NCBI GenBank assembly: GCA_934096315.1
Contig: CAKOLT010000005.1
Location: 1-45,774 of the forward strand
DNA: 45,774 nucleotides
From: an uncultured Bacilli bacterium
GTDB taxonomy: Bacteria; Bacillota_I; Bacilli_A; RF39; UBA660
Reading direction: 5' to 3'
Part shown: one piece after another, positions 7,487 through 17,112 of the stretch
Position numbering within the stretch: position 1 is the first letter of the stretch
Layout of the letters: every line of letters begins with the position of its first letter
Notes under the pieces: generated by a model
Told to the model about the DNA's origin: nothing
Databases searched by the model: none
Seen by the model: the letters and a program-made list of their open reading frames with translations, nothing else
Position numbers and translations under genes: made by a program

Positions 7487-8497
7487 TTAAGCACTCCTTT
7501 GACTTATTGTATATGGATCATCCATAGTGCCTGATCCTCCAGTGGCTGTGATTGTGGAGTCTAGTTTTAGGACTGGGCGGACCCCATACGCAATCGAACG
7601 GGAGCTGTAGTTGACGTCACGGCTGTTAGGATACCAAATCAGGGTATCCGAAGAGGAATCGGCACTTCCAAACCAGTAATAACCACCATTATCTATTAAA
7701 TCATTATTATATCCACATTCTTTTATAGAGAATTTCTCATAACATATATTACCACTTGTAATACTTACCCCACTATCATAACTACTATCAGTATATGTAG
7801 ATAGTCCTCTTGCACCAGAGTCTCCAAATAGTCCTTTAGTTATATTATAATAGTCTCCCCCTCTAAGTGGATGAGCTGTTGTATCATCACATACCCCTCC
7901 TTGAAGATAATTACTATTACAGTATTTTAATGAGGCTGTCTTTAAACTCTCTATTGTAGTCGTTGAATCATCTGCAGTACTTGTTACACATTCTGGAGAT
8001 CCAGCAGATACTATATATACACTATTATCTTTAATATAGGCTACTCTCCAGCCATAAGTATAATACTTATAATTAGCACTATCACAATACCCATAGGTAT
8101 AGTTAGATGTATCACTATCCTGATTAGCATTATGTCCTTGACATGAAGTACCACTACATCCATTATTACCAGTATAGGATATATAATCCCCAATAGATAC
8201 TAATTCATTAAGTTTAGGAACTGATTTAAACTCTAAATCACAAGTATCAGTAAGTCCATTAACTAAAGTATTTATACTTCCATTACTTCTATCCCATATT
8301 AATTTAGTATCACTATTATTACAAGAATAATTTACTAGAAAATAATTACCTGAAGGTAGAGAATCACTTGTATTACCATCTACTGTAACTGCTAACTTTA
8401 GGTTATTATATTCTATTAGTTTTTCTTTATCCCCTAATAATAGGAATGCCCCTATTATTAGGGATAGTGTTATTAATATTATATATATCTTTTTCAC
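7487..8497 (-). CDS. Surface protein with C-terminal lectin-like domain, probable DGR target
   Basis: 336 residues from GTG at 8495-8497, whose first base is the last of the upstream stop codon. The N-terminus is a short hydrophobic signal or anchor (MKKIYIILITLSLIIGAFLLLG) followed by a small beta region. Residues about 95-336 form a Cys-containing domain (GDYISYTGNNGCSG, YTYGWRVAYIKDN, HPLRGGDYYNITKGLFGD) that ends in YYWFGSADSSS, a variable block at residues 284-304, then GVRPVLKLDSTITATGGSGT. The downstream part is nearly the same as the neighbour 8497-9900. Such WF..S ... GVRP domains resemble the C-type-lectin/FGE-like folds used as DGR targets. The function is probably binding of a ligand at the cell surface. 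Confidence 0.8.
   Translation of the reverse strand: MKKIYIILITLSLIIGAFLLLGDKEKLIEYNNLKLAVTVDGNTSDSLPSGNYFLVNYSCNNSDTKLIWDRSNGSINTLVNGLTDTCDLEFKSVPKLNELVSIGDYISYTGNNGCSGTSCQGHNANQDSDTSNYTYGYCDSANYKYYTYGWRVAYIKDNSVYIVSAGSPECVTSTADDSTTTIESLKTASLKYCNSNYLQGGVCDDTTAHPLRGGDYYNITKGLFGDSGARGLSTYTDSSYDSGVSITSGNICYEKFSIKECGYNNDLIDNGGYYWFGSADSSSDTLIWYPNSRDVNYSSRSIAYGVRPVLKLDSTITATGGSGTMDDPYTISQRSA
7586..7648 (-). repeat. Variable repeat A (DGR-type hypervariable segment)
   Basis: 63 bp, residues 284-304 of the protein, GC-rich in an AT-rich gene. Against 8599-8661 it has 14 differences, all at codon positions 1 or 2 and none at position 3, giving ten amino-acid changes (D/S, I/D, Y/D, S/Y, D/Y, N/L, Y/N, S/T, R/G, Y/F). 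Every changed codon could arise from AAY (or AGT/TAT) by changing only A. Flanks are nearly identical. Confidence 0.85.
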
Positions 8498-9900
8498 TAG
8501 ACACCACTCCTTTTACTTATGGTGTATGGTTTATCTATAGTGCCTGATCCCCCAGTGGCTGTGATTGTGGAGTCTAGTTTTAGGACTGGGCGGACCCCAA
8601 ACGCAATCGAACCGGAGGTGTTGAGGACGTAACGGTAGTTAGGATCCCAATCCAGGGTACTCGAAGAGGAATCGGCACTTCCAAACCAGTAATAACCGCC
8701 ATTATCTATTAAATCATTATTATATCCACACTCTTTTATAGAGTATTTAGCTTGGCATATATTACTACTTGTAATACTTACCCCACCATCATAACTACTA
8801 TCAGTAGATGTAGATAGTCCTCTTGCACTAGAATCTCCAAATAATCCTTTAGTGATGTTATAAAAGTCTCCTCCCCTAAGCGGATGAGCTGTTGTATCAT
8901 CACATACTCCCCCTTGAAGATAATAAGTATTACAATATTTTAATGAAGCTGTCTTTAAACTCTTTATTGTAGTCGAAGAATTACTAGAAGTTCCTGTTAC
9001 ACACTCTGGAGAACCTGCTGCTACTATATATACACTATTATCCTTAATATAAGCAACTCTCCAGCCGTAAGTATAATACTTATAACTAGTACTATAACAA
9101 TACCCATAAGTATAATTAGTAGTATCACTATCCTGATTAGCATTATGCCCTTGACATGAAGTACCACTACAACCATTATTACCTGTATACTCTATATAGT
9201 CCCCAATATTAACTATATCCTTAAGAAGCGGACTACTCTTAGTAGTAAACTCTAAATTACAATTATCTAATTTACTATATGATAACATCTTAGTATATGG
9301 ATTATACGAAACTGTAGCATTATTTTCACATGTATAATTGCTTAAATCATAAAATCCATAATCAAAGTTAGTAGGAGTCGCACCATCTATTTTAGATACA
9401 TTAAATCCATAATCAGGTCCTACCTCCTCAGGTATCATCACCTTCCCACTAGCTAAGGTAAGTTCTCCCCCCTTAACATAACCTGCTAAAGCCCCTAGAT
9501 TAACTTTAACCTCACTAGAAGAAGTATTACTAACTTCTATAGTTAAAGTTATACTACTTTCTTTATTAGCTATACCACTAGATTTATTCTTACTTCTTTT
9601 CTTATATACTATACTAAAGTCTTCTGGTTTAGTAGTAGGACTAACCATTTCATAATATATAACATAACTTATCTTCGCAGGATTAGGGTTATACATTACT
9701 ACATCATAGTATTTAGTTTCATTTACCCCTACTTGTAATTGTTTAATACTACTGTCCCCAATTGTAAAAGTATAATCTAGGTCTGTTGTACTGGGATTAT
9801 TCTCTACTACACTAGTATCATATGCAAGGGTTCTATATAAAGCAAAAGTCATAAAAGCAGTAAATATTATAATAACCACTATTACTACTCTCTTAGCCAT
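8497..9900 (-). CDS. Surface protein with stalk and C-terminal lectin-like domain, probable DGR target
   Basis: 467 residues from ATG at 9898-9900, chosen for a GGGAGG site 8 nt upstream. N-terminal hydrophobic segment (AKRVVIVVIIIFTAFMTFALYRTLAYDTS) followed by about 150 residues of beta sandwich-like sequence (FTIGDSSIKQLQVGVNETKYYDVVMYNPN) that resembles TasA/camelysin-type secreted proteins processed by SipW; this likeness is my judgement. The rest (from about residue 235) is homologous to the whole ectodomain of 7487-8497, with a variable block at residues 414-434 followed by GVRPVLKLDSTITATGGSGT. It is the first gene of the operon. Probably an exported or anchored binding protein whose binding face is diversified. 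Confidence 0.8.
   Translation of the reverse strand: MAKRVVIVVIIIFTAFMTFALYRTLAYDTSVVENNPSTTDLDYTFTIGDSSIKQLQVGVNETKYYDVVMYNPNPAKISYVIYYEMVSPTTKPEDFSIVYKKRSKNKSSGIANKESSITLTIEVSNTSSSEVKVNLGALAGYVKGGELTLASGKVMIPEEVGPDYGFNVSKIDGATPTNFDYGFYDLSNYTCENNATVSYNPYTKMLSYSKLDNCNLEFTTKSSPLLKDIVNIGDYIEYTGNNGCSGTSCQGHNANQDSDTTNYTYGYCYSTSYKYYTYGWRVAYIKDNSVYIVAAGSPECVTGTSSNSSTTIKSLKTASLKYCNTYYLQGGVCDDTTAHPLRGGDFYNITKGLFGDSSARGLSTSTDSSYDGGVSITSSNICQAKYSIKECGYNNDLIDNGGYYWFGSADSSSSTLDWDPNYRYVLNTSGSIAFGVRPVLKLDSTITATGGSGTIDKPYTISKRSGV
8599..8661 (-). repeat. Variable repeat B (DGR-type hypervariable segment)
   Basis: 63-bp partner of 7586-7648, residues 414-434. Constant framework shared by both copies reads TL.W.PN.R.V with S.SIA.GVRP; the dots vary. 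The 3' side (minus strand) is identical for about 49 bp to the other copy, as expected for a DGR homing-initiation region, while sequence further upstream has ordinary synonymous drift. Confidence 0.85.
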
Positions 9901-9934
9901 ATTAACGCCTCCCTCTTTACTTTCTGTTATAATA

Positions 9935-9963
9935 AGTTTATCACACTTCGTAAATAAGTGCAA
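9935..9963 (-). promoter_or_regulatory. Promoter of lectin-like operon
   Basis: -35 TTGCAC (9958-9963), 17-nt spacer, -10 TAAACT (9935-9940), minus strand. CACTT ... AAGTG arms lie within the spacer side of the -35 box. Confidence 0.6.
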
Positions 9964-9974
9964 TAATTTTTATT

Positions 9975-10001
9975 AAAAAAAATGTATAATCTCTATACAT
10001 T
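9975..10001 (-). terminator. Terminator of aspS
   Basis: AATGTATA (9981-9988) and TATACATT (9994-10001) form a perfect 8-bp stem with 5-nt loop, followed on the minus strand by eight T. The upstream arm lies inside the last codons of aspS and the stop codon starts in the stem. Confidence 0.8.
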
Positions 10002-11732
10002 TTTTATGTGTAAATCTTCTAATTGCTTTTCGCTAACATAATTAGGACAATCACTCATTAAACAGCTAGCACTAGCAGTCTTAGGAAAAGCAATTACATT
10101 TCTAATATTATCAGTTTCTGTTAAAAGCATAACTAACCTATCTAGTCCAAGAGCAAGTCCCCCATGAGGAGGAGTTCCATATTTTAACGCTTGAACAAAG
10201 TAACCAAACTTATTATTTATATCATCATCACTTAGATTTAAAGCTTCAAACATTTTCTTTTGAATATCCTGATCATGAATACGAATAGAGCCTCCTCCTG
10301 CTTCATACCCATTAATAACTATATCATATGCTTTAGAATAACAAGATGCTTTATCTGTAAGAAGTTTATCTACATCTTCATCTTTAACCATTGTAAATGG
10401 ATGGTGACATGCAACATATCTTTCTTCTTCTACACTATATTCAAAAGATGGAAAATCAGTAACCCATAATAATTTATAAATACTATTATCTATCATATCA
10501 TTATCTTTTGCTATTTTACATCTAAGGGATCCAAGAGAAGTCTTTACAATATTATATTCCCCACATATAATTAATACTAAATCATTATTATCTAACTTTA
10601 AAGTACTCTTAATACTATCTAACTCTTCATTACTAAGAGCTTTAACAATAGATCCTGTTACTTCTTCAGAATATTTTATATAAGATAAACCTTTACAACC
10701 ATATTTACGTACATACTCTGTTAGTTTATCTAAATCTTTCCTAGAATAAGAATCTGCTTTATCTTTAACTACAATAGCATTAATTATACCCTTATTACTT
10801 ATAGTATCTTTAAATACAGTAAACTCTGTATTCTTAAAGATATCTGTTATATCATTTATTAACATTTCAAAACGTAAATCAGGTTTATCACTACCATAAT
10901 CTCTAATTGCAGTATCATACTTCATCCTCATAATAGGAAGAGTAATATCTATATTTTTTATCTTCTTAAATACTTCCTTTAGTAGATTCTCTACTATAGT
11001 CATAACATCTTCTTCACTAACAAAACTCATTTCCATATCTACCTGAGTAAATTCTGGTTGTCTATCTGCCCTTAAATCTTCATCTCTAAAACATTTAGCA
11101 ATCTGGAAATATCTTTCTAGTCCCCCTACCATAAGAAGTTGTTTATATAGTTGTGGAGACTGAGGAAGTGCATAATATTTACCATTATTTACCCTACTAG
11201 GAACTAAATAATCTCTAGCCCCTTCTGGAGTACTCTTACCAAGTACCGGAGTTTCTACCTCAATAAAATCTAAATCAGATAAATAATTTCTGATTACTTG
11301 CATAACTTTATGCCTAACTATTAAATTATTTTTTACACTATTTCTTCTTAAATCTAAATATCTATATTTAAGTCTAGTATCCTCTAGAGCACTAGTATTA
11401 TCAGTTATCTCAAAAGGAAGTTCTATAGATTTATTTAATATATCTAAAGAGTTTACTTCTAGTTCTATATCCCCAGTACTTATATTCTTATTTTTATTAC
11501 TTCTTTCTTTAATAATCCCCTTAACTTTAATTACATACTCACTCTTAAGTTCTATTGCTTTCTCATAATACTTATTATCTGGATTAATAACTATTTGTAT
11601 AATACCACTTCTATCTCTTAAATCAATAAATATGACTCCTCCAAGATTTCTTTTCTTACTAACCCATCCATAAAGTTCTACTTCTTTATTAACATCATTA
11701 ATATTAAAACTATTATTATTAAATTTCTTCAT
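9993..11732 (-). CDS. aspS: Aspartyl-tRNA synthetase
   Basis: 579 residues, the normal bacterial AspRS length. N-terminal OB-fold anticodon domain (VELYGWVSKKRNLGGVIFIDLRDRSG), class II motif 1 region, motif 2 (FRDEDLRADRQPEFTQVDME), a bacterial GAD insertion domain around residues 290-400, and motif 3 GLALGLDRLVMLL near residue 530. Charges tRNA-Asp (or Asp and Asn if the organism uses the transamidation route; not decidable here). Single-gene unit with its own promoter and a terminator that overlaps its stop. Ribosome site GGAGTAAGT precedes the ATG. Confidence 0.97.
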   Translation of the reverse strand: MKKFNNNSFNINDVNKEVELYGWVSKKRNLGGVIFIDLRDRSGIIQIVINPDNKYYEKAIELKSEYVIKVKGIIKERSNKNKNISTGDIELEVNSLDILNKSIELPFEITDNTSALEDTRLKYRYLDLRRNSVKNNLIVRHKVMQVIRNYLSDLDFIEVETPVLGKSTPEGARDYLVPSRVNNGKYYALPQSPQLYKQLLMVGGLERYFQIAKCFRDEDLRADRQPEFTQVDMEMSFVSEEDVMTIVENLLKEVFKKIKNIDITLPIMRMKYDTAIRDYGSDKPDLRFEMLINDITDIFKNTEFTVFKDTISNKGIINAIVVKDKADSYSRKDLDKLTEYVRKYGCKGLSYIKYSEEVTGSIVKALSNEELDSIKSTLKLDNNDLVLIICGEYNIVKTSLGSLRCKIAKDNDMIDNSIYKLLWVTDFPSFEYSVEEERYVACHHPFTMVKDEDVDKLLTDKASCYSKAYDIVINGYEAGGGSIRIHDQDIQKKMFEALNLSDDDINNKFGYFVQALKYGTPPHGGLALGLDRLVMLLTETDNIRNVIAFPKTASASCLMSDCPNYVSEKQLEDLHIKNV

Positions 11733-11755
11733 ACTTACTCCTCACTTTTGACTAT

Positions 11756-11784
11756 ATTTTACCATAAAAACAAATATTATACAA
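11756..11784 (-). promoter_or_regulatory. Promoter of aspS
   Basis: -35 TTGTAT (11779-11784), 17-nt spacer, -10 TAAAAT (11756-11761), minus strand. Confidence 0.65.
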
Positions 11785-11790
11785 GATATA

Positions 11791-14700
11791 TTACTCCTGT
11801 TGTCCATATGAAATTAAGTATTTTAACTCATCATCAGATAACTTCTGTAAAACGTTTTTATCCCTATTCTCTCCTTCGATTAACTTATCTGTTAATAACC
11901 TCTTCTTATCTTGAAGTTCTAATATTCTCTGTTCTATTGTTCCCTCTGAAATAAGTTTTATAACTTCAACATTATGTTTTTGACCAATACGATGTGCTCT
12001 ATCAGTAGCCTGATTCTCTGCCTGAGGATTCCACCATATATCTAAATGAATAACTACATCTGCACTAGTTAAATTAAGACCCGTTCCTCCTGCTTTTAAC
12101 ATTATTAAGAATACATTAGTATCATCATTATTAAACTTATCCACTAACTCCATTCTCTTTTTAGCACTTACACTGCCATCAATAACATAACTACTAATGC
12201 CTTCATTAGATAGTTTATTTTTAGCTATATTTAAAGCAGTTTTAAAAGAAGTAAATATTAATATCTTATGTCCATTAACTACATAATCTTTAACTATTTT
12301 AATAAGGTTTTCCATCTTAGAACTCTCTTCCGTATAATTATCATATATAATACTTGGATCTATACAAAGTTGTCTAAGTCTCATTATGAGTCCTAGAAAT
12401 AGGAATCTCGCCTTAGGCCATCCCTCTTCACTAACTATTTTCTCTATCTCTTTATTAACTCTCTCTACTTCTTTAGCATATAATCTCTTTTGAGAATCAG
12501 TTAAATCAATAAATATATTATTTTCTATTTTATCTGGAAGTTCTGATAATACATCCTTCTTTCTTCTTCTTAATATAAATGGAGATATTTGTTTATTAAG
12601 AATACTTAGTCTTTTATCAGTCTCCTCAGTAAATTCTTTAACATTATATCTTCTTTCAAAATTTACTAAAGAAGAAAGGAATCCTGGCATAATAAAATCA
12701 AAAATACTCCATAACTCTGTAATAGAGTTTTCAAGAGGGGTTCCTGTTAAAGCAATTCTAGTCTCAGCTTTTATTTGTTTTACTTTCTTTGTCATAACAG
12801 CATTAGGGTTCTTAATATTTTGAGCTTCATCTATTATACATACTTTAAAATTAATATTCTCATAATAATCAAAGTCTTCCCTTAATAATCCATAAGAAGT
12901 TACATATATAGTAGGATTCTTCTCAAATAAACTTCTTCGAATATCTTTAGGACCCGCGAAAACTTGATAACTTATATCGGGAGTAAATTTTAATATTTCA
13001 TTTTCCCAGTTATACACTAAAGATGTTGGAACTACTAATAAGAATTTACTCTGCTTATCCTCTTTAACTAATTTCTTTATAAAGAATAGTGTTTGAAGTG
13101 ACTTACCAAGACCCATTTCATCCGCAAGAATACCTCCGAAACAGCACTTATGAATATTATATAACCATCTAATACCGGTCTTTTGATAATCTCTAATTAT
13201 TTCATTTTCACTCTTATTAAACTTAATATTTATATCTTTATAATTTTTAAAATTCTCTATAAATTCATCAAATATATTATTAGTACTTATTATATCATAC
13301 TTACTATTTTTTAAACTATCTAAGTATAATGCTCTATATTTAGGAATTTCTCCAGAAGCATTAGTAATATCACTATTAGATAAATCAAGTATACCAGCTA
13401 GTTCCTCTAACTCTTTTAATTCATTATTATTGGATAGATTTATAATATCCCCGCTTTTTAATTTATAATACTTCTTTCTCTTCCTAAGACTATCAAATAT
13501 ATTATCTAACTCACTAGAATTTATATCCCCTAGATCAAAGTCAAATCTCATGATATTATCCCTACCTAAAGAGAAATTACTTTTAACATTAGTATTCTTT
13601 ATAATATTAATCTTCTTTAACTTAGAAGACGTAAACGTCTCATACTTATCAGATAACTTCCTAATACCCTCTTCAAGAAAATACCCAATATCCTCAAGAT
13701 CATCTAAAATAAACTTACTATTCTTATTAATAAACCCTACCTCAAAAATATCATTAAGAAGTGAGCCCTCATAATCTATATCTCTAAGTACTTTGGTATC
13801 TTTATCAAAATAATCTATTTCACTAGTCCCATAACTTAGTTTTACATTACATACTATATCATTATAATTCATATCAAAATAAAGTTTAGTATCTGGTTTT
13901 TTAGCTATAACTATATTATCTGCACTCTTATCTACTACAATTTTATCTTTAACCGTAGGAAGTACACTCTGAGAAAATAACTCTAACTCAGAATCTGTAA
14001 ATATTAATTTTTGAATATTATTATCATATATCTCTTTTAAAAACTTAGCATCAGAATCCTTTAAGTGATAGCACTTCCCTTGATAAATAATATAAGTAAA
14101 ATCATCAGTTAAAGATCTTACTTCCGAATCAAAATCTATATCTAAAAAATAATTCTCAAAACTTTTGGAGATAGTACTACTAAGAGGAAACTCCTCAATA
14201 ATATTATCTATATACCCAACATCTTTTACTATAAAACCTTTATCCCTAATAAGTTCTAATAGATGTTTAAATGAATTATCATGAAGATCTAATATCATAC
14301 TACTAGAAACATAACCCCCGATTGAATAATAGTGGTCAACAAATAAATCAATAATCCTTTTATCTACATCATTAAAATAATGACATTTAGGATTATAAAT
14401 AAAATTTTTACCAAAAGAAACTTCTTCATCTTTTGTTATATATGCTTTAACAAAATCAAGCATTTTATTTTTAAGTACATACAACTTATTTAATCCTAAC
14501 TTAAGGGTAACCTTTCCATTTAAATCAACTTCTACCGCTAACTGTAACTCTTCTTTAGGAAGATATCCATAACTATTTTCTTTCTTTAAAGTAGAAAATA
14601 TATTCTTACTAATATCTTTAATTATAGAATTTCTATCATTAGATAAAACCATATTACCATAATGATTTAAACAAGCTGCTATATGTTTACATCTTTGATG

Positions 14701-14940
14701 ATAATAAAACTCTGTACAATTACAACGATAACCTATTTTACCATCAAAGTTATTACTTAAAACAACATTAACATCTCTATAATAATACCCACTATCTAAA
14801 GAGAAATAATAATATATAGAACTATCATCAATTGACCTTTTCACAAGAGTTATATCATCTTTATCATACTCTAAACCCTCTTTATAAATATGAGGACCCA
14901 CTATATCTTTAATAAGTTTTTCAATCCTTTCACCAGTCAT
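11791..14940 (-). CDS. SWIM zinc-finger SNF2-family helicase
   Basis: 1049 residues. A SWIM finger near residues 73-95 (CNCTEFYYHQRCKH) comes first, then about 450 residues of the long bacterial SNF2 N-terminal region. The ATPase core starts near residue 585: DEMGLGKSLQ (Walker A type), DEAQ (motif II), LTGTPLENS (motif III), and the C-terminal helicase half with GGTGLNLTSAD and ATDRAHRIGQ (motif VI). This is the layout of the bacterial RapA/HepA-like SNF2 proteins found in many Firmicutes, which remodel protein-DNA or polymerase-DNA complexes; the exact role is unknown. It stands alone with its own promoter and a GGAAG ribosome site. Confidence 0.93.
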   Translation of the reverse strand: MTGERIEKLIKDIVGPHIYKEGLEYDKDDITLVKRSIDDSSIYYYFSLDSGYYYRDVNVVLSNNFDGKIGYRCNCTEFYYHQRCKHIAACLNHYGNMVLSNDRNSIIKDISKNIFSTLKKENSYGYLPKEELQLAVEVDLNGKVTLKLGLNKLYVLKNKMLDFVKAYITKDEEVSFGKNFIYNPKCHYFNDVDKRIIDLFVDHYYSIGGYVSSSMILDLHDNSFKHLLELIRDKGFIVKDVGYIDNIIEEFPLSSTISKSFENYFLDIDFDSEVRSLTDDFTYIIYQGKCYHLKDSDAKFLKEIYDNNIQKLIFTDSELELFSQSVLPTVKDKIVVDKSADNIVIAKKPDTKLYFDMNYNDIVCNVKLSYGTSEIDYFDKDTKVLRDIDYEGSLLNDIFEVGFINKNSKFILDDLEDIGYFLEEGIRKLSDKYETFTSSKLKKINIIKNTNVKSNFSLGRDNIMRFDFDLGDINSSELDNIFDSLRKRKKYYKLKSGDIINLSNNNELKELEELAGILDLSNSDITNASGEIPKYRALYLDSLKNSKYDIISTNNIFDEFIENFKNYKDINIKFNKSENEIIRDYQKTGIRWLYNIHKCCFGGILADEMGLGKSLQTLFFIKKLVKEDKQSKFLLVVPTSLVYNWENEILKFTPDISYQVFAGPKDIRRSLFEKNPTIYVTSYGLLREDFDYYENINFKVCIIDEAQNIKNPNAVMTKKVKQIKAETRIALTGTPLENSITELWSIFDFIMPGFLSSLVNFERRYNVKEFTEETDKRLSILNKQISPFILRRRKKDVLSELPDKIENNIFIDLTDSQKRLYAKEVERVNKEIEKIVSEEGWPKARFLFLGLIMRLRQLCIDPSIIYDNYTEESSKMENLIKIVKDYVVNGHKILIFTSFKTALNIAKNKLSNEGISSYVIDGSVSAKKRMELVDKFNNDDTNVFLIMLKAGGTGLNLTSADVVIHLDIWWNPQAENQATDRAHRIGQKHNVEVIKLISEGTIEQRILELQDKKRLLTDKLIEGENRDKNVLQKLSDDELKYLISYGQQE

Positions 14941-14962
14941 ACAACCACTTCCTTATTCATGT

Positions 14963-14991
14963 ATTATACATTAAAAAAAGAGAGATGTAAA
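14963..14991 (-). promoter_or_regulatory. Promoter of SNF2 gene
   Basis: -35 TTTACA (14986-14991), 17-nt spacer, -10 TATAAT (14963-14968), minus strand. The -35 box and spacer overlap the 3' arm and T run of the preceding terminator. Confidence 0.65.
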
Positions 14992-15058
14992 TAAATAAAC
15001 TCATATTTTTATAAAAATACCCATATTAACTATGAGTATTCTTATTCTCCATCTCTCT
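14973..15058 (-). terminator. Terminator after LtaS-like gene
   Basis: AGAGAGATG (on minus, 15050-15058) pairs with CATCTCTCT (14979-14987) across a long loop with an inner ACTCATA / TATGAGT stem, then seven T on the minus strand. The upstream arm is within the last codons of the gene. Confidence 0.6.
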
Positions 15059-17020
15059 AATTAAATCATAGGCAATTATATAATTAGATACTTTAATTAA
15101 ATCATCAGCATGCTTACACTTACTCTTTATATATGATTCACTAGTAATATCATTTTTAATACTATATATCTCACCATTTTCAGCATTATAATATATCTTA
15201 CTAGTTAAATAAGAACCATCAGAAAATACCACAGTATTATCTTCATCTGTAATATTAAAGATATCTGTACCTAGCTGGTATTTACTAGAGACCCCAAGCA
15301 TATTACCTAAAGTAGGAAGTACATCTATCATTCCTGTCGGTGTAGTTACCTCTACATTATACTGTTTATCTTTAGTCCATATAATAAATGGAACTTTTCT
15401 ATCTAATTCATATCTATAATTATTATAATCAATATAACCTGGGTCTCCTTCTTCTAAAGTAACATCATTAACGGGATCATAATTATATAATATATCATAA
15501 TCTTTTTTAGATATCCTTGCATCATGATCACCATAAATAACAATTACAGTATTATCTAAAAGACCATTCTCATCTAAACTATCTATAAATTCTCCGATGG
15601 CACTATCAGCATAATGTACTGACCTAAAATAATTACCTAGCGTAGTATTATTAATATAATCTCTAGTAACCTTTTCTCCATTAATATTAACATCCATAGT
15701 GGTCGGATACTCTTCCATAAGATCTAAATCACTAAAAGGAGTATGATTAGATAACATAATCATTGTTATATAATATGGATTAGTACTGGAATTTTTAATA
15801 TCATTAATATAATTTATAGACTGTCTAAAAAATGACTTATCCGAAAGACCTAGACCAATAACTTCATCTATCTGATAATAATCTTTATGATAAAATTTAT
15901 CATAACCCATACTCTTATGCATAACATCCCTATTCCAAAACTTACCTACATTACCATGCATACTATAAACGTTATAACCTTCATTTTTAAGTAATTTCTG
16001 AATAGTAATATAATCATTATTAAAATAGTTTACAAAGACAGTACCTCTAGTAGAAGGCATTAAACTAGTAGCATAAGTAAACTCTGCATCACTACTTGTT
16101 CCTACGGCAACCTCTGAATAAAAGTTACTAAAATATATACCCTCACTAGCTAACCTACTAACATTCGGAGCAACTTCTTTACCATTAAAAGTAAGATTCA
16201 TCGCTATTTTTTGAAAACTCTCCGCATGTATAGCTATTACATTTTTACCTTTAAATATATCTGTATACTCATTATCGGTATGTTTAACCGGATGTTTTTT
16301 ATAATAATCAGTTACCTCTTTTAAAGCATGGTCATACCCAAAAATATTAGAGAATTTAGGTTCTAAACTTTGAATTATATCATCTGTTTGATATACATAT
16401 ATACCATAAGCATATACAACACTTTCTCTATTCCAAAGTTTAACTAGCCGGCTCCAGTCGGAAGGAAGCATTAATATAGAACTAATACCCATTAATATAA
16501 TACTTATAACAAGTGTATTAAGTACTACTAATTTCTTCTTTATTCCAAGGGATTTATTATAAATATTTTTCTTTTTTAAAATATTATATAATAATATCAT
16601 GAATAATGGTTGTAAGAAATATATAAAATCATATATATGTACTACTTCTTCTTTAATGGTATCTGTAACCCCAAAGGCATTAACTGAGGATGCAAGTAAA
16701 GAAATTGAGGCAAAAGACTCATACCAATTATAATACGCAGAATTAATTACACATACAGAGCTTAATATTATGGATATAGTAAGTAATTTACTAAATTTCT
16801 TTTTAGGACTTCCCATTAAAAATATGAGTCCAATTAGAATACTATAAGCTAGATCTAAAAGAAAGGCTCTTAGTACAAAAACTCCTCCTACTGAAAAGGC
16901 TCTAAGTAGTAATCCATTAATAGTAGTAGATATTACAAAACCTACATATAATGGTTCGTTTTTAATAAATTTTTTTACACCATTTCCCCATTTTTTTATA
17001 TTATTTTTTATTTTTTTCAT
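15026..17020 (-). CDS. LtaS-family phosphoglycerol transferase-like sulfatase-fold enzyme
   Basis: 664 residues. Five hydrophobic segments in residues 23-190 are followed by an extracellular alkaline-phosphatase-superfamily domain. Motifs: IAIHAESFQ at 262-270 (metal-binding Glu of LtaS), VGTSSDAEF at 306-314 (nucleophile site), HGNVGKFWNRD, a conserved W/H segment, and YGDHD near residue 505 (metal ligands). LtaS polymerises glycerol-phosphate from phosphatidylglycerol into lipoteichoic acid. In Staphylococcus LtaS the nucleophile is Thr in KTSD; here the aligned residue is Ser309 with Thr308 just before, so substrate and mechanism could differ. Single gene with clear promoter. Related enzymes decorate other wall glycans, so the exact substrate is uncertain. 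Confidence 0.88.
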   Translation of the reverse strand: MKKIKNNIKKWGNGVKKFIKNEPLYVGFVISTTINGLLLRAFSVGGVFVLRAFLLDLAYSILIGLIFLMGSPKKKFSKLLTISIILSSVCVINSAYYNWYESFASISLLASSVNAFGVTDTIKEEVVHIYDFIYFLQPLFMILLYNILKKKNIYNKSLGIKKKLVVLNTLVISIILMGISSILMLPSDWSRLVKLWNRESVVYAYGIYVYQTDDIIQSLEPKFSNIFGYDHALKEVTDYYKKHPVKHTDNEYTDIFKGKNVIAIHAESFQKIAMNLTFNGKEVAPNVSRLASEGIYFSNFYSEVAVGTSSDAEFTYATSLMPSTRGTVFVNYFNNDYITIQKLLKNEGYNVYSMHGNVGKFWNRDVMHKSMGYDKFYHKDYYQIDEVIGLGLSDKSFFRQSINYINDIKNSSTNPYYITMIMLSNHTPFSDLDLMEEYPTTMDVNINGEKVTRDYINNTTLGNYFRSVHYADSAIGEFIDSLDENGLLDNTVIVIYGDHDARISKKDYDILYNYDPVNDVTLEEGDPGYIDYNNYRYELDRKVPFIIWTKDKQYNVEVTTPTGMIDVLPTLGNMLGVSSKYQLGTDIFNITDEDNTVVFSDGSYLTSKIYYNAENGEIYSIKNDITSESYIKSKCKHADDLIKVSNYIIAYDLIREMENKNTHS

Positions 17021-17047
17021 AATTACCTCTTATCTTTTTCACTGATA

Positions 17048-17076
17048 ATTATATCATATATTATTTAAATGGGCAA
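17048..17076 (-). promoter_or_regulatory. Promoter of LtaS-like gene
   Basis: -35 TTGCCC (17071-17076), 17-nt spacer, -10 TATAAT (17048-17053), minus strand. Confidence 0.7.
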
Positions 17077-17082
17077 TAGGCC

Positions 17083-17112
17083 AAAAAAATATTAGTGATA
17101 AACACTAATATT
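17083..17112 (-). terminator. Terminator of sepF-divIVA operon
   Basis: AATATTAGTG / CACTAATATT perfect 10-bp stem (17088-17097, 17103-17112), 5-nt loop, T run on the minus strand. Confidence 0.85.
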
